Part shown: positions 33,248-43,868 of the stretch, one piece after another
Numbering within the stretch: the first letter of the stretch is position 1
Layout of the letters: each line of letters opens with the position of its first letter
Assembly: GCA_958443615.1 (NCBI GenBank)
Contig: CAUCLI010000007.1
Coordinates: 1-64,000 of the forward strand
Direction: 5' to 3'
Length of the DNA stretch: 64,000 nt
DNA from: an uncultured Collinsella sp.
Lineage (GTDB): Bacteria; Actinomycetota; Coriobacteriia; Coriobacteriales; Coriobacteriaceae
Made by a program: the position numbers and the translations under genes
Notes under the pieces: generated by a model
Told to the model about the DNA's origin: nothing
Databases searched by the model: none
What the model saw: only the letters and a program-made list of their open reading frames with translations

Positions 33248-34627
33248 CTACAGGCCGGCGATATGGTCGGCGGGCGTGGGCACCATCGTGCCGGCGCTCT
33301 TGGCGGGCTTCTTGCCCTGGGGCCCCGCATTGGTGCCCGCGGTCGCCCCGGTGAGACGCGCCTCGAGCATGCTCACCACGCGGGCGAGCGGCAATGTCAC
33401 CACGAGGTAGAACAGGGCGGCCACCACATACGGGGTGATCGAGCCCGTGGTGGCGACGATCGTCTTCGCATACATGACGATCTCCATCACGCCCACCGCC
33501 GCCAGCAGCGAGGTGTCCTTGTAAAGCAGGATGAACTCGCTCGTCAGCGTGGGAATCACGTTGCGGAAGGTCTGCGGGATGATGATGGAGACCATGGTCT
33601 GCGCGGCGCTCATGCCGAGTGAGCGCGCCGCCTCGGATTGGCCCTTGGGTATGGACTGGATGCCGGCGCGGAAGATCTCGCACAGATAGGCGGCGGAGTT
33701 CATCGCCATCACGATGACACCGAGCGTGTAGTTGTCGATGTTGACGCCGGCGAGCGGCAGTCCGAAGAAGGCGATGTAGATCTGCAGGAACGCCGGCGTG
33801 CCGCGGATCAGGTTCACATATACGCCCGCCAATGCGCGCAGGACGCGCACCTTGGAGATGCGCATGAGCGCGAACAGGAAACCGAAGGGTATCGCGAGCG
33901 GGAATGCCGCCAGCACGATGGCGACCGACATCAAAAAGCCCGAGAAGATGATGGGAAGGCTGCTCACGATGAGCACGGGATTGAAGAACAGGCGCAGGAA
34001 CGTGTTCGAATTCCAGGCATCGACCCACGGCTGCTCCTCGAGGAACGCCTTGAACCGATCGAACGGGGTAACGCCCTCGATCTCGACCGCGGGAATGCCG
34101 TCGACGTCATGCTCTGTGCCATCGGCGAGGACGTACGATCCCCGGCACTGCATCTCCCCGCCCGCTGCGGGGAACACCACGCCGTACAGCTCGACGCGGA
34201 AGAACCTGCCGGCGGGAGCGGGCTCGGGAAACGTCAGAGAGAGCGTCTCGCCCTCCGCGTCGATGCGGGGTTCGATGAACGCGCGGTCCATGAGATCCTC
34301 GCCCGAGAGCATGGTGACGCGCAGGTCGTCGGTCGTGAAGGTCGTGCCCTCGGGAACGGTGAGAGAGAGCCCCGCGAGCGACTCGCCCTCATCCGCCTGT
34401 ACCTCCCAGGTGATGCGCGTCTCGGTCCCTCCGAGGACGGCGCTGCCCGAGTCCCCGTTGGGCTGACAGGTGAGCTTCTCGACCTCGAGGGCCCGCGCCG
34501 GCGCGGCGCCCATGGCGCACGCCATGATGACGAGGCACGCGATCGCGCAAAGGCGCATCGCGATGCGGCGTGATAGATGGGGTGGTGTTCCCGAGGTTTC
34601 CCTCGATTGCGGGATCGCGGTGTCCAT
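33248..34627 (-). CDS. Polar amino acid ABC importer permease with extracytoplasmic N-terminal domain
   Basis: A 459-residue protein. A signal/anchor segment (about 22-45) is followed by a ~160-residue extracytoplasmic region with a beta-sandwich look ([25 protein letters not shown]). The HisM/GlnP-type permease follows at about 215-430, with five or so helices and the coupling motif [26 protein letters not shown]. Most permeases of this family are 220-250 residues, so the N-terminal domain is an addition; it may help the binding protein dock. The downstream ATPase starts 20 bases later. A GAGAGGGAAGA site precedes ATG 34627. Confidence 0.85.
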   Translation of the reverse strand: MDTAIPQSRETSGTPPHLSRRIAMRLCAIACLVIMACAMGAAPARALEVEKLTCQPNGDSGSAVLGGTETRITWEVQADEGESLAGLSLTVPEGTTFTTDDLRVTMLSGEDLMDRAFIEPRIDAEGETLSLTFPEPAPAGRFFRVELYGVVFPAAGGEMQCRGSYVLADGTEHDVDGIPAVEIEGVTPFDRFKAFLEEQPWVDAWNSNTFLRLFFNPVLIVSSLPIIFSGFLMSVAIVLAAFPLAIPFGFLFALMRISKVRVLRALAGVYVNLIRGTPAFLQIYIAFFGLPLAGVNIDNYTLGVIVMAMNSAAYLCEIFRAGIQSIPKGQSEAARSLGMSAAQTMVSIIIPQTFRNVIPTLTSEFILLYKDTSLLAAVGVMEIVMYAKTIVATTGSITPYVVAALFYLVVTLPLARVVSMLEARLTGATAGTNAGPQGKKPAKSAGTMVPTPADHIAGL

Positions 34628-34707
34628 GGTTCTTCCCTCTCTCGGTCGACTGGCTCATGCGCGTCGGCGGGACCGCCGCGCACGGGGATGCGCTTCTCGC
34701 CGCAAAG

Positions 34708-34735
34708 GCCCTCCCGCACGTGCGCGCGGGAGGGC
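34708..34735 (-). terminator. Hairpin between binding-protein and permease genes
   Basis: GCCCTCCCGC (34708-34717) and GCGGGAGGGC (34726-34735) pair exactly. On the minus strand it is followed by CTTTGC only, so it is more likely an mRNA-stabilising or partial-termination hairpin that keeps the binding protein in excess. Confidence 0.55.
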
Positions 34736-34755
34736 GGGACGGCGATGCACGGCGG

Positions 34756-35586
34756 CTACTTGATGTTGTATTTCTCCATCAGGGCGTCGATCGTGCCATC
34801 CTCGGTGAGCTTGGCGATCGTGTCGTTGATCGCATCCTTGAGCTCGGGGTTCTCCTTGTTGACCGCGATGGCGTACTCCTCGCCGGTGGAGATCAGCTTG
34901 ATGACCTGCTCGTTATCGAAGCTGGTGGCGGTGAGCTGGGCGGCGACGGAGCGGTTGGTCACCAAGGCGACCGCTTGGTTGGACTGCAGGGCGGCGAAGC
35001 AGTCGGTTGCGTTCTTGAACGGGACGGCCGTCGCCTCGGGGAAGTTCTCATTCACGAAGGCCTCGGCGGTGGAACCGGATTGGACGGCGATCTTCACCCC
35101 TTCGGCGTTCAGGGCCTCCGCGTAGTTATCGCCGGTGATGTCGGCGTTGTCCTTCATGGTGACGATGGCCTGGTCATCCATGTAATACGAGTCCGTGAAG
35201 TCGACCTCCTTCTCGCGCTTGGGCGTGATGGTGATGGCGCCGAACGCGGCATCCATCTTGGTTCCCGAGGCGACCGCGGCGCACAGGCCGTCGAAGTCCA
35301 TGTTCACGATCTCGAAGTCCAACCCGAGGTCGTCCGCGATGAGCTCGGCGAGCTCGAGGTCGAAGCCCTTGTACTCGCCATCCTCCATATACTCGAACGG
35401 CTCATACTCCGCAGACGTGCCGATGGTGAAGGTGCCGTCCTTGACCAGGGTGTAACCCGCGTCGTCCCCGGCGTCCGTCGACGCGCTGCCGGCGGCGGGC
35501 TCCTGCGATGCACCGCATCCGACGAGGGCGAGCGCGCCCGCCATGGCGAACGTGACGGCAGTGGCACCGAATAGTTTCTTCTTCAT
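34756..35586 (-). CDS. Amino acid ABC importer substrate-binding lipoprotein
   Basis: A 276-residue family-3 solute-binding protein. A lipoprotein signal peptide (MKKKLFGATAVTFAMAG, lipobox ALVGC) is followed by a short acidic linker and the binding fold, with GTFTIGTSAEYEPFEYME, GFDLELAELIADDLG and DAAFGAITITPKREKEVDFT. The Arg in PKREKEVDF is the usual contact for the amino acid carboxylate. Polar or charged amino acids are the expected ligand; no biosynthetic neighbour narrows it. GAAAGGAC precedes ATG 35586; an ATG at 35664 lacks a site and falls in the promoter. Confidence 0.92.
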   Translation of the reverse strand: MKKKLFGATAVTFAMAGALALVGCGASQEPAAGSASTDAGDDAGYTLVKDGTFTIGTSAEYEPFEYMEDGEYKGFDLELAELIADDLGLDFEIVNMDFDGLCAAVASGTKMDAAFGAITITPKREKEVDFTDSYYMDDQAIVTMKDNADITGDNYAEALNAEGVKIAVQSGSTAEAFVNENFPEATAVPFKNATDCFAALQSNQAVALVTNRSVAAQLTATSFDNEQVIKLISTGEEYAIAVNKENPELKDAINDTIAKLTEDGTIDALMEKYNIK

Positions 35587-35615
35587 GAGAGTGTCCTTTC
35601 CCCGAACAGGTAATA

Positions 35616-35646
35616 CCAAGCAAGCTTTGCTTGGCGAACGAGTATA
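35616..35646 (-). promoter_or_regulatory. Importer promoter -10 with downstream palindrome
   Basis: TGTGTATACT on the minus strand gives an extended -10 (TATACT at 35641-35646). Immediately downstream is CCAAGCAA-N3-TTGCTTGG (35616-35634), a perfect 8-bp palindrome covering the expected start of transcription, so it is an operator candidate or a 5' leader stem. Confidence 0.55.
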
Positions 35647-35821
35647 CACAGATTCGTATTTCATTCCATATTTAATGCACTATGTTTCTCTTATGTTTCG
35701 ATTTCGTTCATTATTTCGCATGTTCGTGCCAGCTCTATTCATCTTGTCATACGGCTGCGGGCCATGCCCCCGCACCCGCCGGCCACGACGCGCCCGTTGG
35801 ACGCCGAGTGCCCCGCGCGAC

Positions 35822-35853
35822 AAAAAGATGCCGTCCCATCGCGGGCCGGCATC
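35822..35853 (-). terminator. Terminator of the large membrane protein gene
   Basis: On the minus strand GATGCCG pairs with CGGCATC and is followed by TTTTTG, about 40 bases after the stop at 35890. Confidence 0.75.
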
Positions 35854-35889
35854 TTCCAGGCGGGTATTCCGTTTTCAGCTCACAGGGGC

Positions 35890-37887
35890 CTATTCGCCTG
35901 TCGCGCGCTGGTCGGCGGCGGGCGCCTCGCCTCCCGAGGGCTCCGCATCCCCCGAAGGCACCGCGCCCCCTTGATCGACGGCGCGCGAGGACCCGAACTT
36001 CGTGACGGCGCGCACGCCGTCCCCCTCCCCCTCGACCGCCTTGGCGCAATTGAACGCGATGGCATCCCCCGTGCCGTAGCGGACGATCTCGAGCATGTCG
36101 GGAAGGGCGAAATCGTAAATCGCGGAATCTCCCTCCAGGGTCACGTAGAAGTGCGAGTCGCCATCGATGACCGCCTGAGCCATGGACGCGATGGTGCCGG
36201 AGACCTCGACCTCCGCACCGCTCGCGGCGGCCTCATCTTCGGACAGGGCCCCCGAGGAAGCGAGCATCTGCAGGTAGCTCTCCTGACAAGACGCCACGGA
36301 CGAGCCGGTCGCGACGCTCTGATAGTGCTCGACGTTGATCATCGCGTACATCTTCACGAGGCCCGCGTTGTCCTTCAGCGCCATGAAGTACGTGGGCTGA
36401 CCCGCGACGTTGAGGAGCAGCGGATAGGTCGCCTCGTACTTGAGGTTCTGCACCTGGCCCTCGGCGCTCGCCTGCGCGGAGTCCTCGGTGGCACCGGCGA
36501 CCGGATAGTAATGCGACTCGCCCGTGCGCTGGTTGATCAAGATGAATCCGACGTTGGAGCTGTCGGCGGTGACCGAGCTCACGCCCGTGTACAGGTAGAT
36601 GTCGTCACCTTGGGCGAGATAGTTGTACCCCAGCTCGCCGTCGGTGCCGCGCGTGGTGCGGACCACGCCCTGCTGGCCGAGCCAGGAGTTGAGCCATCCG
36701 CCCTTGTACGCGCCGCTCCAGTTGTACTGCTGGATGAGCAGGTCGCTCGGATATGCGCGGTCGACCCACGTGGGGCAATCCTCGATGGCGTAGTCCTCGG
36801 TCTCTCCCGTGCAGGCGTTCACGAGCACCACCCGCTGGATCGTGGTGCCCTCGAACAGGCCAATGGTGCGCTTCTGCACGGGAAAGACCCACCAGGGAGT
36901 GCCGTCCTCATCGAGCTCGAAGCTCTTCTGGTCGAACATATAGGTGGGGTAGGCGAGCTGCACGTAGCGATCGATATTGCGCGCGAGCGGCTCGCTCTCG
37001 GAGTAGCGAATGGGCTTCTCGAGTCGCACGACCTCCGCCTCCTGCGTGACCATGTCCACCAACACGTACGCGGGGATACCCTCGGAACGATGGCTCAGCC
37101 ACTTGAACAGGTCGGCATACGTGAGCGGACTCACGCGGACCGGGCGGCCCTGGTAGTTGATCTGGCTGTACGCGGGGCTGATCTCGAACTGGCTCACGAA
37201 CTCGGGGATCGAACCCATGGCGCGCGAGCCGAGCAGCTGCGCGGAGGCGCGGTCGATCACCGGGACGTCGGCGTAATCAACCTCCTCGATATCCTCGGCG
37301 AAATCGCCCTCGGTGGTCTTGAGGACCGTGGCGTACCTCTCTGCGTTGCCCGGGATGAAGGGCTCGCCCATGATCAGGCCGATGAAGAAGGCGAGGATGA
37401 CCGCGAGCGGCAGATAGGACAGCCGGCTGAAGAGCTTGGCGTGACGCGCGGAACGAAGGGCGGCGATCTTGAGGCCGACCACCGCGACGATGCCCGCGAG
37501 GATGATCCAACTCCAGACACGCGGGCTGTGGATGTTGAGCGCCGGATGGAACCACCAGTACGCGACGACGGCGCCGATGACGAGCGCGATCAACGCGATG
37601 AGGAGCGCGGTGCGACTCCAATGGGCGAGCTTCTCCATGAACGGGGGCATCGGACGGCCCCCGTCGCCCCGCCCGGTGCGGGCGGCCTTCTTGCGCTCGC
37701 GCGCGGCCTTCTTGCGGTCGCGGGCGGCCTTGGAGGCACCCCCGGTCGCGGGTCCCTCCGGACCGTCGGCGGGAATGTCCTCCACCTCGACCTCCACATC
37801 GATCGGCTCGTCCGCGCCGGGCCCAGCGCCGCCTGGCACCTCCACTCCGGAACGTCTCAGCATCTCCAAAATCTCGTCGTGGTTCAT
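35890..37887 (-). CDS. Large membrane protein of unknown function
   Basis: I do not recognise a named family. The 665-residue protein starts with a basic, Lys/Arg-Ala repeat region (AARDRKKAARERKKAAR). Three or so helices follow (about 90-110, 125-145, 158-175). A long extracytoplasmic region then runs to the end. That region is rich in aromatic, well-folded sequence: IPAYVLVDMVTQEAEVV, TPWWVFPVQKRTIG, YNWSGAYKGGWLNSW, FILINQRTGESHYYPV, PLLLNVAGQPTYFMALKD. A C-terminal module (VSGTIASMAQAVIDGDSHFYV) looks like an OB-fold. The style suggests a conserved envelope protein rather than a transporter. The chosen ATG 37887 has AAGGA about 11 bases upstream. Confidence 0.7.
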   Translation of the reverse strand: MNHDEILEMLRRSGVEVPGGAGPGADEPIDVEVEVEDIPADGPEGPATGGASKAARDRKKAARERKKAARTGRGDGGRPMPPFMEKLAHWSRTALLIALIALVIGAVVAYWWFHPALNIHSPRVWSWIILAGIVAVVGLKIAALRSARHAKLFSRLSYLPLAVILAFFIGLIMGEPFIPGNAERYATVLKTTEGDFAEDIEEVDYADVPVIDRASAQLLGSRAMGSIPEFVSQFEISPAYSQINYQGRPVRVSPLTYADLFKWLSHRSEGIPAYVLVDMVTQEAEVVRLEKPIRYSESEPLARNIDRYVQLAYPTYMFDQKSFELDEDGTPWWVFPVQKRTIGLFEGTTIQRVVLVNACTGETEDYAIEDCPTWVDRAYPSDLLIQQYNWSGAYKGGWLNSWLGQQGVVRTTRGTDGELGYNYLAQGDDIYLYTGVSSVTADSSNVGFILINQRTGESHYYPVAGATEDSAQASAEGQVQNLKYEATYPLLLNVAGQPTYFMALKDNAGLVKMYAMINVEHYQSVATGSSVASCQESYLQMLASSGALSEDEAAASGAEVEVSGTIASMAQAVIDGDSHFYVTLEGDSAIYDFALPDMLEIVRYGTGDAIAFNCAKAVEGEGDGVRAVTKFGSSRAVDQGGAVPSGDAEPSGGEAPAADQRATGE

Positions 37888-38305
37888 CGAGGTATCAATC
37901 CTTCCGCGTTTAGACAACTTTATGGATGATACCCAGTTCACGCGTGCGGCAACGGGAACGGAGACGGAAGCACTGCACCTGTCTTCCACGCCCCCCCTGC
38001 GATGGGGCGGAGATCATTTTGACGTCCCACCCACCGCCGAATGGCCCTTTGCCCCACGAAACCCCGCGGAGGATATGAACGATTGGAAGATATGAACGAT
38101 GTGCCGCTGTGACCGCCTTTTACCGTCACCATATCCGCAGGTAAAGACCATGGCAGAAATGAAGCTTATGAACGATGGGTTCATAAGCTCCCAAAAGGGG
38201 CATTCAAATCGTTCATACCCTCTAGTCGGCCTTAACCCGGGCAGCCGCACCCCCCGGCGCGCTGGCAGACCCCGGCCGCGGCCGGCGCACCATCATTTCC
38301 CGATC
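37888..38305. other. Intergenic region with TATGAACGAT repeats, no gene supported
   Basis: No open frame here has a ribosome-binding site and recognisable sequence. The region holds the four TATGAACGAT copies described separately and a GC palindrome near 38272-38285 (CCGGCCGCGGCCGG). Confidence 0.6.
38074..38217. repeat. Four copies of TATGAACGAT, one inside an 11-bp palindrome
   Basis: Direct copies are at 38074-38083, 38091-38100 and 38167-38176, and an inverted copy (ATCGTTCATA) is at 38208-38217. The third is part of AGCTTATGAAC-N5-GTTCATAAGCT (38163-38189), a perfect 11-bp inverted repeat. Confidence 0.75.
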
Positions 38306-38749
38306 TCACACCTCGCGAAACACCGTGAAGAACATCCATCCGATCGCGCCGGAGATGGCGCCCCATATGAGGATCTGGATCCACGCTGACAGGACGAAGA
38401 AGAGGCTGCCGATCGCGGCGGCAACCGTCACCGCTGCGACGATCAAGGCAAAGCGCACGCGAACATCGCATCCCCATGCGGGAACCCGGCGCGCTGGTTA
38501 TACGCCTCGACGTCGATGCGGCGGACCATCAGGCTCCCGTACATCGCGACGAGCGCCGCCGCGGATCATCTCGTCGAGGTCCACCTCGAAGATCTCGCAC
38601 AGGCGGACCAGCTTGTCCATATCGGGCGTGGAGGCGCCGCTCTCCCATTTGCCCACCGCCTGACGGGTCGCCCCGAGCAGCATGGCGAGGTGTTCCTGGG
38701 TCGTGTTGCGTGAATCGCGCAAGTACAAAAGATTGTCGCGGAAACTCAT
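38306..38749 (-). pseudogene. XRE-family HTH / membrane regulator, broken by compensating frameshifts
   Basis: From ATG 38749 the first ~60 residues are a clear XRE helix-turn-helix (MSFRDNLLYLRDSRNTTQEH, then LGATRQAVGKWESGASTPDMD and LCEIFEVDLDEMIRGG). The frame then becomes Arg-rich and stops at 38498. The missing middle is readable in another frame (MYGSLMVRRIDVEAYNQRAG, FPHGDAMF). The original frame resumes at about 38458 with a membrane segment (VAAVTVAAAIGSLFFVLSAW, IQILIWGAISGAIGWMFFTV) ending at 38306. HTH plus C-terminal helices is a common gut-actinobacterial regulator design of about 147 residues. Either two indels have broken it, or there are two sequencing errors. Confidence 0.6.
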
Positions 38750-38970
38750 GATGCACGCCCTTTCGTCGTGACCAATCGTACATGCCGCGAGGCGTCCGGG
38801 CCCCTCGCCAGCCTCAGCTTCCGCGAGCGGCGCCCGTTGCGCAAGGGCGCCGGAGTTGCGTTTTGCCCCCGGGCCGTCAACCGCTGGTTGCGTCTCGTCT
38901 ACCTGCAAAGACAATGTAAGCCGTGTGTGCGTTCACATGACGGGGCGATGCCGCCAATCTTGATCCGCGC

Positions 38971-38999
38971 TTGACCTGAAGGGCACTTCAAGGGATAAC
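38971..38999 (+). promoter_or_regulatory. Promoter of the ABC exporter with an internal palindrome
   Basis: TTGACC (38971-38976), a 17-base spacer and GATAAC (38994-38999). The spacer is largely a TGAAG-N4-CTTCA palindrome (38977-38990), an operator position. The gap 38750-38970 shows no other gene. Confidence 0.6.
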
Positions 39000-39032
39000 C
39001 TAGGGCAGACAACGACGCACAAGGAGACACGC

Positions 39033-40838
<1,806 letters not shown>

Positions 40839-40859
40839 GAGGCGCAAGCGCGACTTGCA

Positions 40860-41735
40860 CTACCCCGCGAGCCCGCGCAGGCAGGCGATCTCCCCCGCAT
40901 AACCCGCGAGGTCGTCATGCGGGGTCTCCAAAATGAAGGGAAGATCGCGCAGGGCGGGATGAGTCACGATGGCCCGCAGCACGTGCTCACCGCCACCGAG
41001 CTCGGGATTGCCCAGGTATCCCCCGCCGATGACCTCGTGTCGGTCCTTATGCGCTCCGCACGGGTTCTTGGAATCGTTGATGTGAACCGCCCGCAGGCGC
41101 TCGGCGCCCACAACCCGATCGAACTCATCCAGCACGCCGTCGAGATCGTGCACGATGTCGTACCCACCGTCGGAGATATGGCAGGTGTCCAGGCACACGC
41201 CGAGCAGGTCGGTGGCGGCGAGCTCGGGGCGACGCACCTCGACGCCCTCGATGATGCGCGCCAGCTCCTCGAACGTGCGGCCCACCTCAGTGCCCTTGCC
41301 GGCCATCGTCTCGAGCAACACGCACGTGCGCTGACCCTCAAACATCACCTGGCACAGGGCATCGACGATGAGCTCGATGCCGGCATCGGCCCCCTGCCCC
41401 ACGTGCGCGCCGGGATGGAAGTTGTAGAGCTGCCCGGGCAGCGCCTCCATGCGCTGCAGGTCCTCCGCCATGGCCTCGAGCGCGAACTCGCGCGCCCGCT
41501 CCTTGGCGGAACAGGGGTTGTACGTGTAGGGCGCATGCGCCACCAGGCGGCCGAACCCACCCTCGTCCAAAATGCGCTGGAGGCCCGCGACGTCGTCAAG
41601 GTCCAGGGCCTTGGCGGAACCGCCGCGCGGATTGCGCGTGAAGAACGCGAAGGTGTTCGCTCCGATGGAACGGGCGGTCTCGCCCATGGCGGTGTAGCCC
41701 TTGGTAGTTGAGAGATGACAGCCGATGGTCAGCAT
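40860..41735 (-). CDS. nfo: Deoxyribonuclease IV (endonuclease IV)
   Basis: A 291-residue TIM-barrel AP endonuclease that cuts 5' of abasic sites in base-excision repair. Metal-binding residues lie in the family motifs LVAHAPYTYNPC, LYNFHPGAHVGQG, VLLETMAGKGTEVG, GVCLDTCHISDGGYD, and VHINDSKNPCGAHKDRHEVIG. A Trp- and Asn-flanked FFTRNPRGG is also typical. AGGAGG precedes ATG 41735. It is convergent with the ABC exporter gene. Confidence 0.93.
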   Translation of the reverse strand: MLTIGCHLSTTKGYTAMGETARSIGANTFAFFTRNPRGGSAKALDLDDVAGLQRILDEGGFGRLVAHAPYTYNPCSAKERAREFALEAMAEDLQRMEALPGQLYNFHPGAHVGQGADAGIELIVDALCQVMFEGQRTCVLLETMAGKGTEVGRTFEELARIIEGVEVRRPELAATDLLGVCLDTCHISDGGYDIVHDLDGVLDEFDRVVGAERLRAVHINDSKNPCGAHKDRHEVIGGGYLGNPELGGGEHVLRAIVTHPALRDLPFILETPHDDLAGYAGEIACLRGLAG

Positions 41736-41850
41736 GGGGCCTCCTGGTATTTGAGTCAGGATGGCAAAACGCCCCAACCGAGCGCTGCGAAAAGAGCCGG
41801 ATCGGGGCGGCGATCGCTCGGGACGCGGGGCGTCGCGGGACGAAGCCGCG

Positions 41851-42354
41851 TTATTCTGCCTCTTCGAGCTCGACGAGCTCGCCGGCGGGAAGCTCCGCCC
41901 CATCATCGCCGCGCACGAGCACGACCCCCGCGACCTCAGGTGCGGCCTCGGCGCTCAACACGAACTGATGCAGGACGAAATCCATGGTGGCGGGCGTGCC
42001 CTCCTCGGGCTGGGCCATGGTCACCGTGAGGATGCCGTCGGCGAACTCGACACCCTCGACCGCGGGCTCGGGGATCGAGGAGCCGGAGACCTGGACCTGG
42101 ACGGTGCCGTCCTCGTGCTGCATCCAGCACTCACCGGGCATGACGGAGCCCTCCTCGCCCGCGACGTTCATGAAGGGGGCTTCGGGAGCGAGCTCAGCCT
42201 CCCAGGAGACGGCGGCACCAGGGTCCGACGGGGCGGAACCGGCGGCGGAACCGGCTGCGGAGCCGGCGGGCCCTCCGGCGCCGCAGCCGGTGAGCAAAAG
42301 CGTCGCCGCAACGGCGATCGCGGAACGACGGGTGATGCGGGCATCGAATTTCAT
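41851..42354 (-). CDS. Small lipoprotein of unknown function
   Basis: A 167-residue secreted lipoprotein. The signal peptide RRSAIAVAATLLLTGC ends in a lipobox with the modified Cys near residue 24, followed by a Gly/Ala/Ser linker. The rest is acidic with beta-strand character (EDGTVQVQVSGSSI, GILTVTMAQPEEGTPATMDF) and has no recognised family. GAAAGGACACCC precedes ATG 42354. It lies 115 bases upstream of nfo on the same strand. Confidence 0.75.
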   Translation of the reverse strand: MKFDARITRRSAIAVAATLLLTGCGAGGPAGSAAGSAAGSAPSDPGAAVSWEAELAPEAPFMNVAGEEGSVMPGECWMQHEDGTVQVQVSGSSIPEPAVEGVEFADGILTVTMAQPEEGTPATMDFVLHQFVLSAEAAPEVAGVVLVRGDDGAELPAGELVELEEAE

Positions 42355-42494
42355 GGGTGTCCTTTCGACGTCGAACAGCTCCCCGATTGTCCTCGATTGG
42401 GGGCCCATGGGTAGATTCTCCTCAATCAGCACACCAATCAACGGGGATAAACCGGCTGCCGCGCCGCTCATGCCGTATTTCGCCCGTTCATTGC

Positions 42495-43160
42495 CTACTC
42501 CTCGGCGATGCGCACCCCGAGCAGCCGAACGAGGTCGAGCGCCTGATCCACACCGACCACGAGGCCGCGCAGCTCATGGTAGTCGCCCGACAGGACGGGG
42601 GCCGAGAACACGCAACTCGACACGTCGATGCCGGCGAGCGGGGTTCCGAACACGTCGATCCTCGTGAGATCGCACGCATCCCATCGCACGTTCTTGAGCT
42701 TCGCACGCTGCAACGCCGCCTCGCGCATCTTGCACCCCTCGAGCGAGAGACGGTCGATGGATGCCTCCGATACATTCGCATACGAGAGGTCCGTGGAGAT
42801 GGCGCGGACCCAGGCGATCCTCGCCTGGAGCAGACTCACTCCGGGGGCGGAGCAATCGCGCAGGTCCACGCGGTTGAGCCACGCCCTGTCCATCGCGCAG
42901 CCGATGAACCGGCAGTTCTCGAACACGACGTCGCGAAACGTGCAGTCGCGCAGGTCGACCTGTTCGAAAAGGCAATCGCGAAAGACCGCGTGCTCGAAGG
43001 TCGCCCCGTTCGCGCATTCATACGCGAGCTCCACATCCTCGACGAGCACATGCGAGATATAGCCGTCCCCCTCGGAGAACACCGCGAGCACCTCATCGCT
43101 TCCCAGGCGGTCGGGGGTCTCCCCCACATGGGCCCAGCCCGAGCCCGTCCTCGACCTCAC
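42495..43160 (-). CDS. Pentapeptide-repeat protein
   Basis: A 221-residue protein whose centre (about 40-185) is a run of pentapeptide repeats of the A(D/N)LXX kind, giving a right-handed square beta-helix: FEHAVFRDCLFEQVDLRD, then RDVVFENCRFIG, NRVDLRDC, TDLSYANVSEASIDRLSLE and LTRIDVFGTPL. No enzymatic residue is visible; such proteins can mimic DNA or act as scaffolds. The start is the GTG at 43160, whose ribosome-binding site is inside the upstream gene and which overlaps that gene's stop (GTGA), so it is translationally coupled to the broken oxidoreductase. Confidence 0.8.
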   Translation of the reverse strand: MRSRTGSGWAHVGETPDRLGSDEVLAVFSEGDGYISHVLVEDVELAYECANGATFEHAVFRDCLFEQVDLRDCTFRDVVFENCRFIGCAMDRAWLNRVDLRDCSAPGVSLLQARIAWVRAISTDLSYANVSEASIDRLSLEGCKMREAALQRAKLKNVRWDACDLTRIDVFGTPLAGIDVSSCVFSAPVLSGDYHELRGLVVGVDQALDLVRLLGVRIAEE

Positions 43161-43735
43161 CGCGACTCCCCCTCCACGACGCGCTCGCACGCCGCGGGCC
43201 ACGCCGCCCGCATCGCATCGATGATGCGGGCGGCGCGAATCGTCGACGACACCGGCATGATCGGGCTCTCGGTCGCACCCGCGCGGATGAGCTCGCACAC
43301 ATGGGAGATCTCATCGTAAAAATCGTCGACCGCCAAGGGCGCTTCGACGCGCTCCCCCGCGATGCACGAAGGATCGGACCCGTCGTAGCGGCGCACCGTG
43401 AATCCCGTCGGTCGATGGAACATCGGGATGGAGACCTCGCCGCGTTCGCACGTCACGCGGCACTCGACGCGGTACTCCCCCGCGTCCCCGGCGAAATCGA
43501 AATGCACGCGCCCGCCCCGCGGGCGGCGTCGGCGATGCGCGCGCTCGCCGTCGTCGTCCTCGCTGCAGTAGCGCTTGGACGCCTCGACGGGGAACTCGCC
43601 GGCAAAGGCGTCCAGACGCGCGGCGTTTCGACCGCTCAGGGCCACGAGCGACGCACCCTCGACATTCCCGAGAGAGCGGGCGAACCTGTGCGCGATACCG
43701 CCGGCACCCATGATCCCCCAACGCAAATCGTCCAC
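43157..43735 (-). pseudogene. Truncated Gfo/Idh/MocA-family oxidoreductase (internal deletion)
   Basis: From GTG 43735 (GGAGG upstream) the protein is 192 residues against the family's usual ~330. It begins as a Rossmann dinucleotide-binding domain (LRWGIMGAGGIAHRFARSLG, VEGASLVALSGRNAARLDAF), but after about 55 residues runs into a low-complexity Arg/Glu stretch. It resumes in the C-terminal half (HFDFAGDAGEYRVECRVTCE and VDDFYDEISHVCELIRAG). The rest of the NAD domain and the EKP active-site Lys motif are missing, so it cannot be a functional dehydrogenase. The intact gene at 45532 shows what is lacking. The remaining frame is open and still coupled to the pentapeptide gene. Confidence 0.7.
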
Positions 43736-43868
43736 AATCGACCTCCAAACGCGACGCGTACCCCGCCATGATACCCGCTTGACCGAACATGGGCGCCCTG
43801 TCGCGGCGAAGGGCGTACCATGGGGTGTCGGCAATGCGACCGGTCGACCTCGCGAAAGGGGGCATCCG

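Noticed and set aside
38014..38250. Minus-strand frame of 78 codons in the repeat region
   Set aside because: No ribosome-binding site and no conserved look; it runs across the TATGAACGAT repeats.
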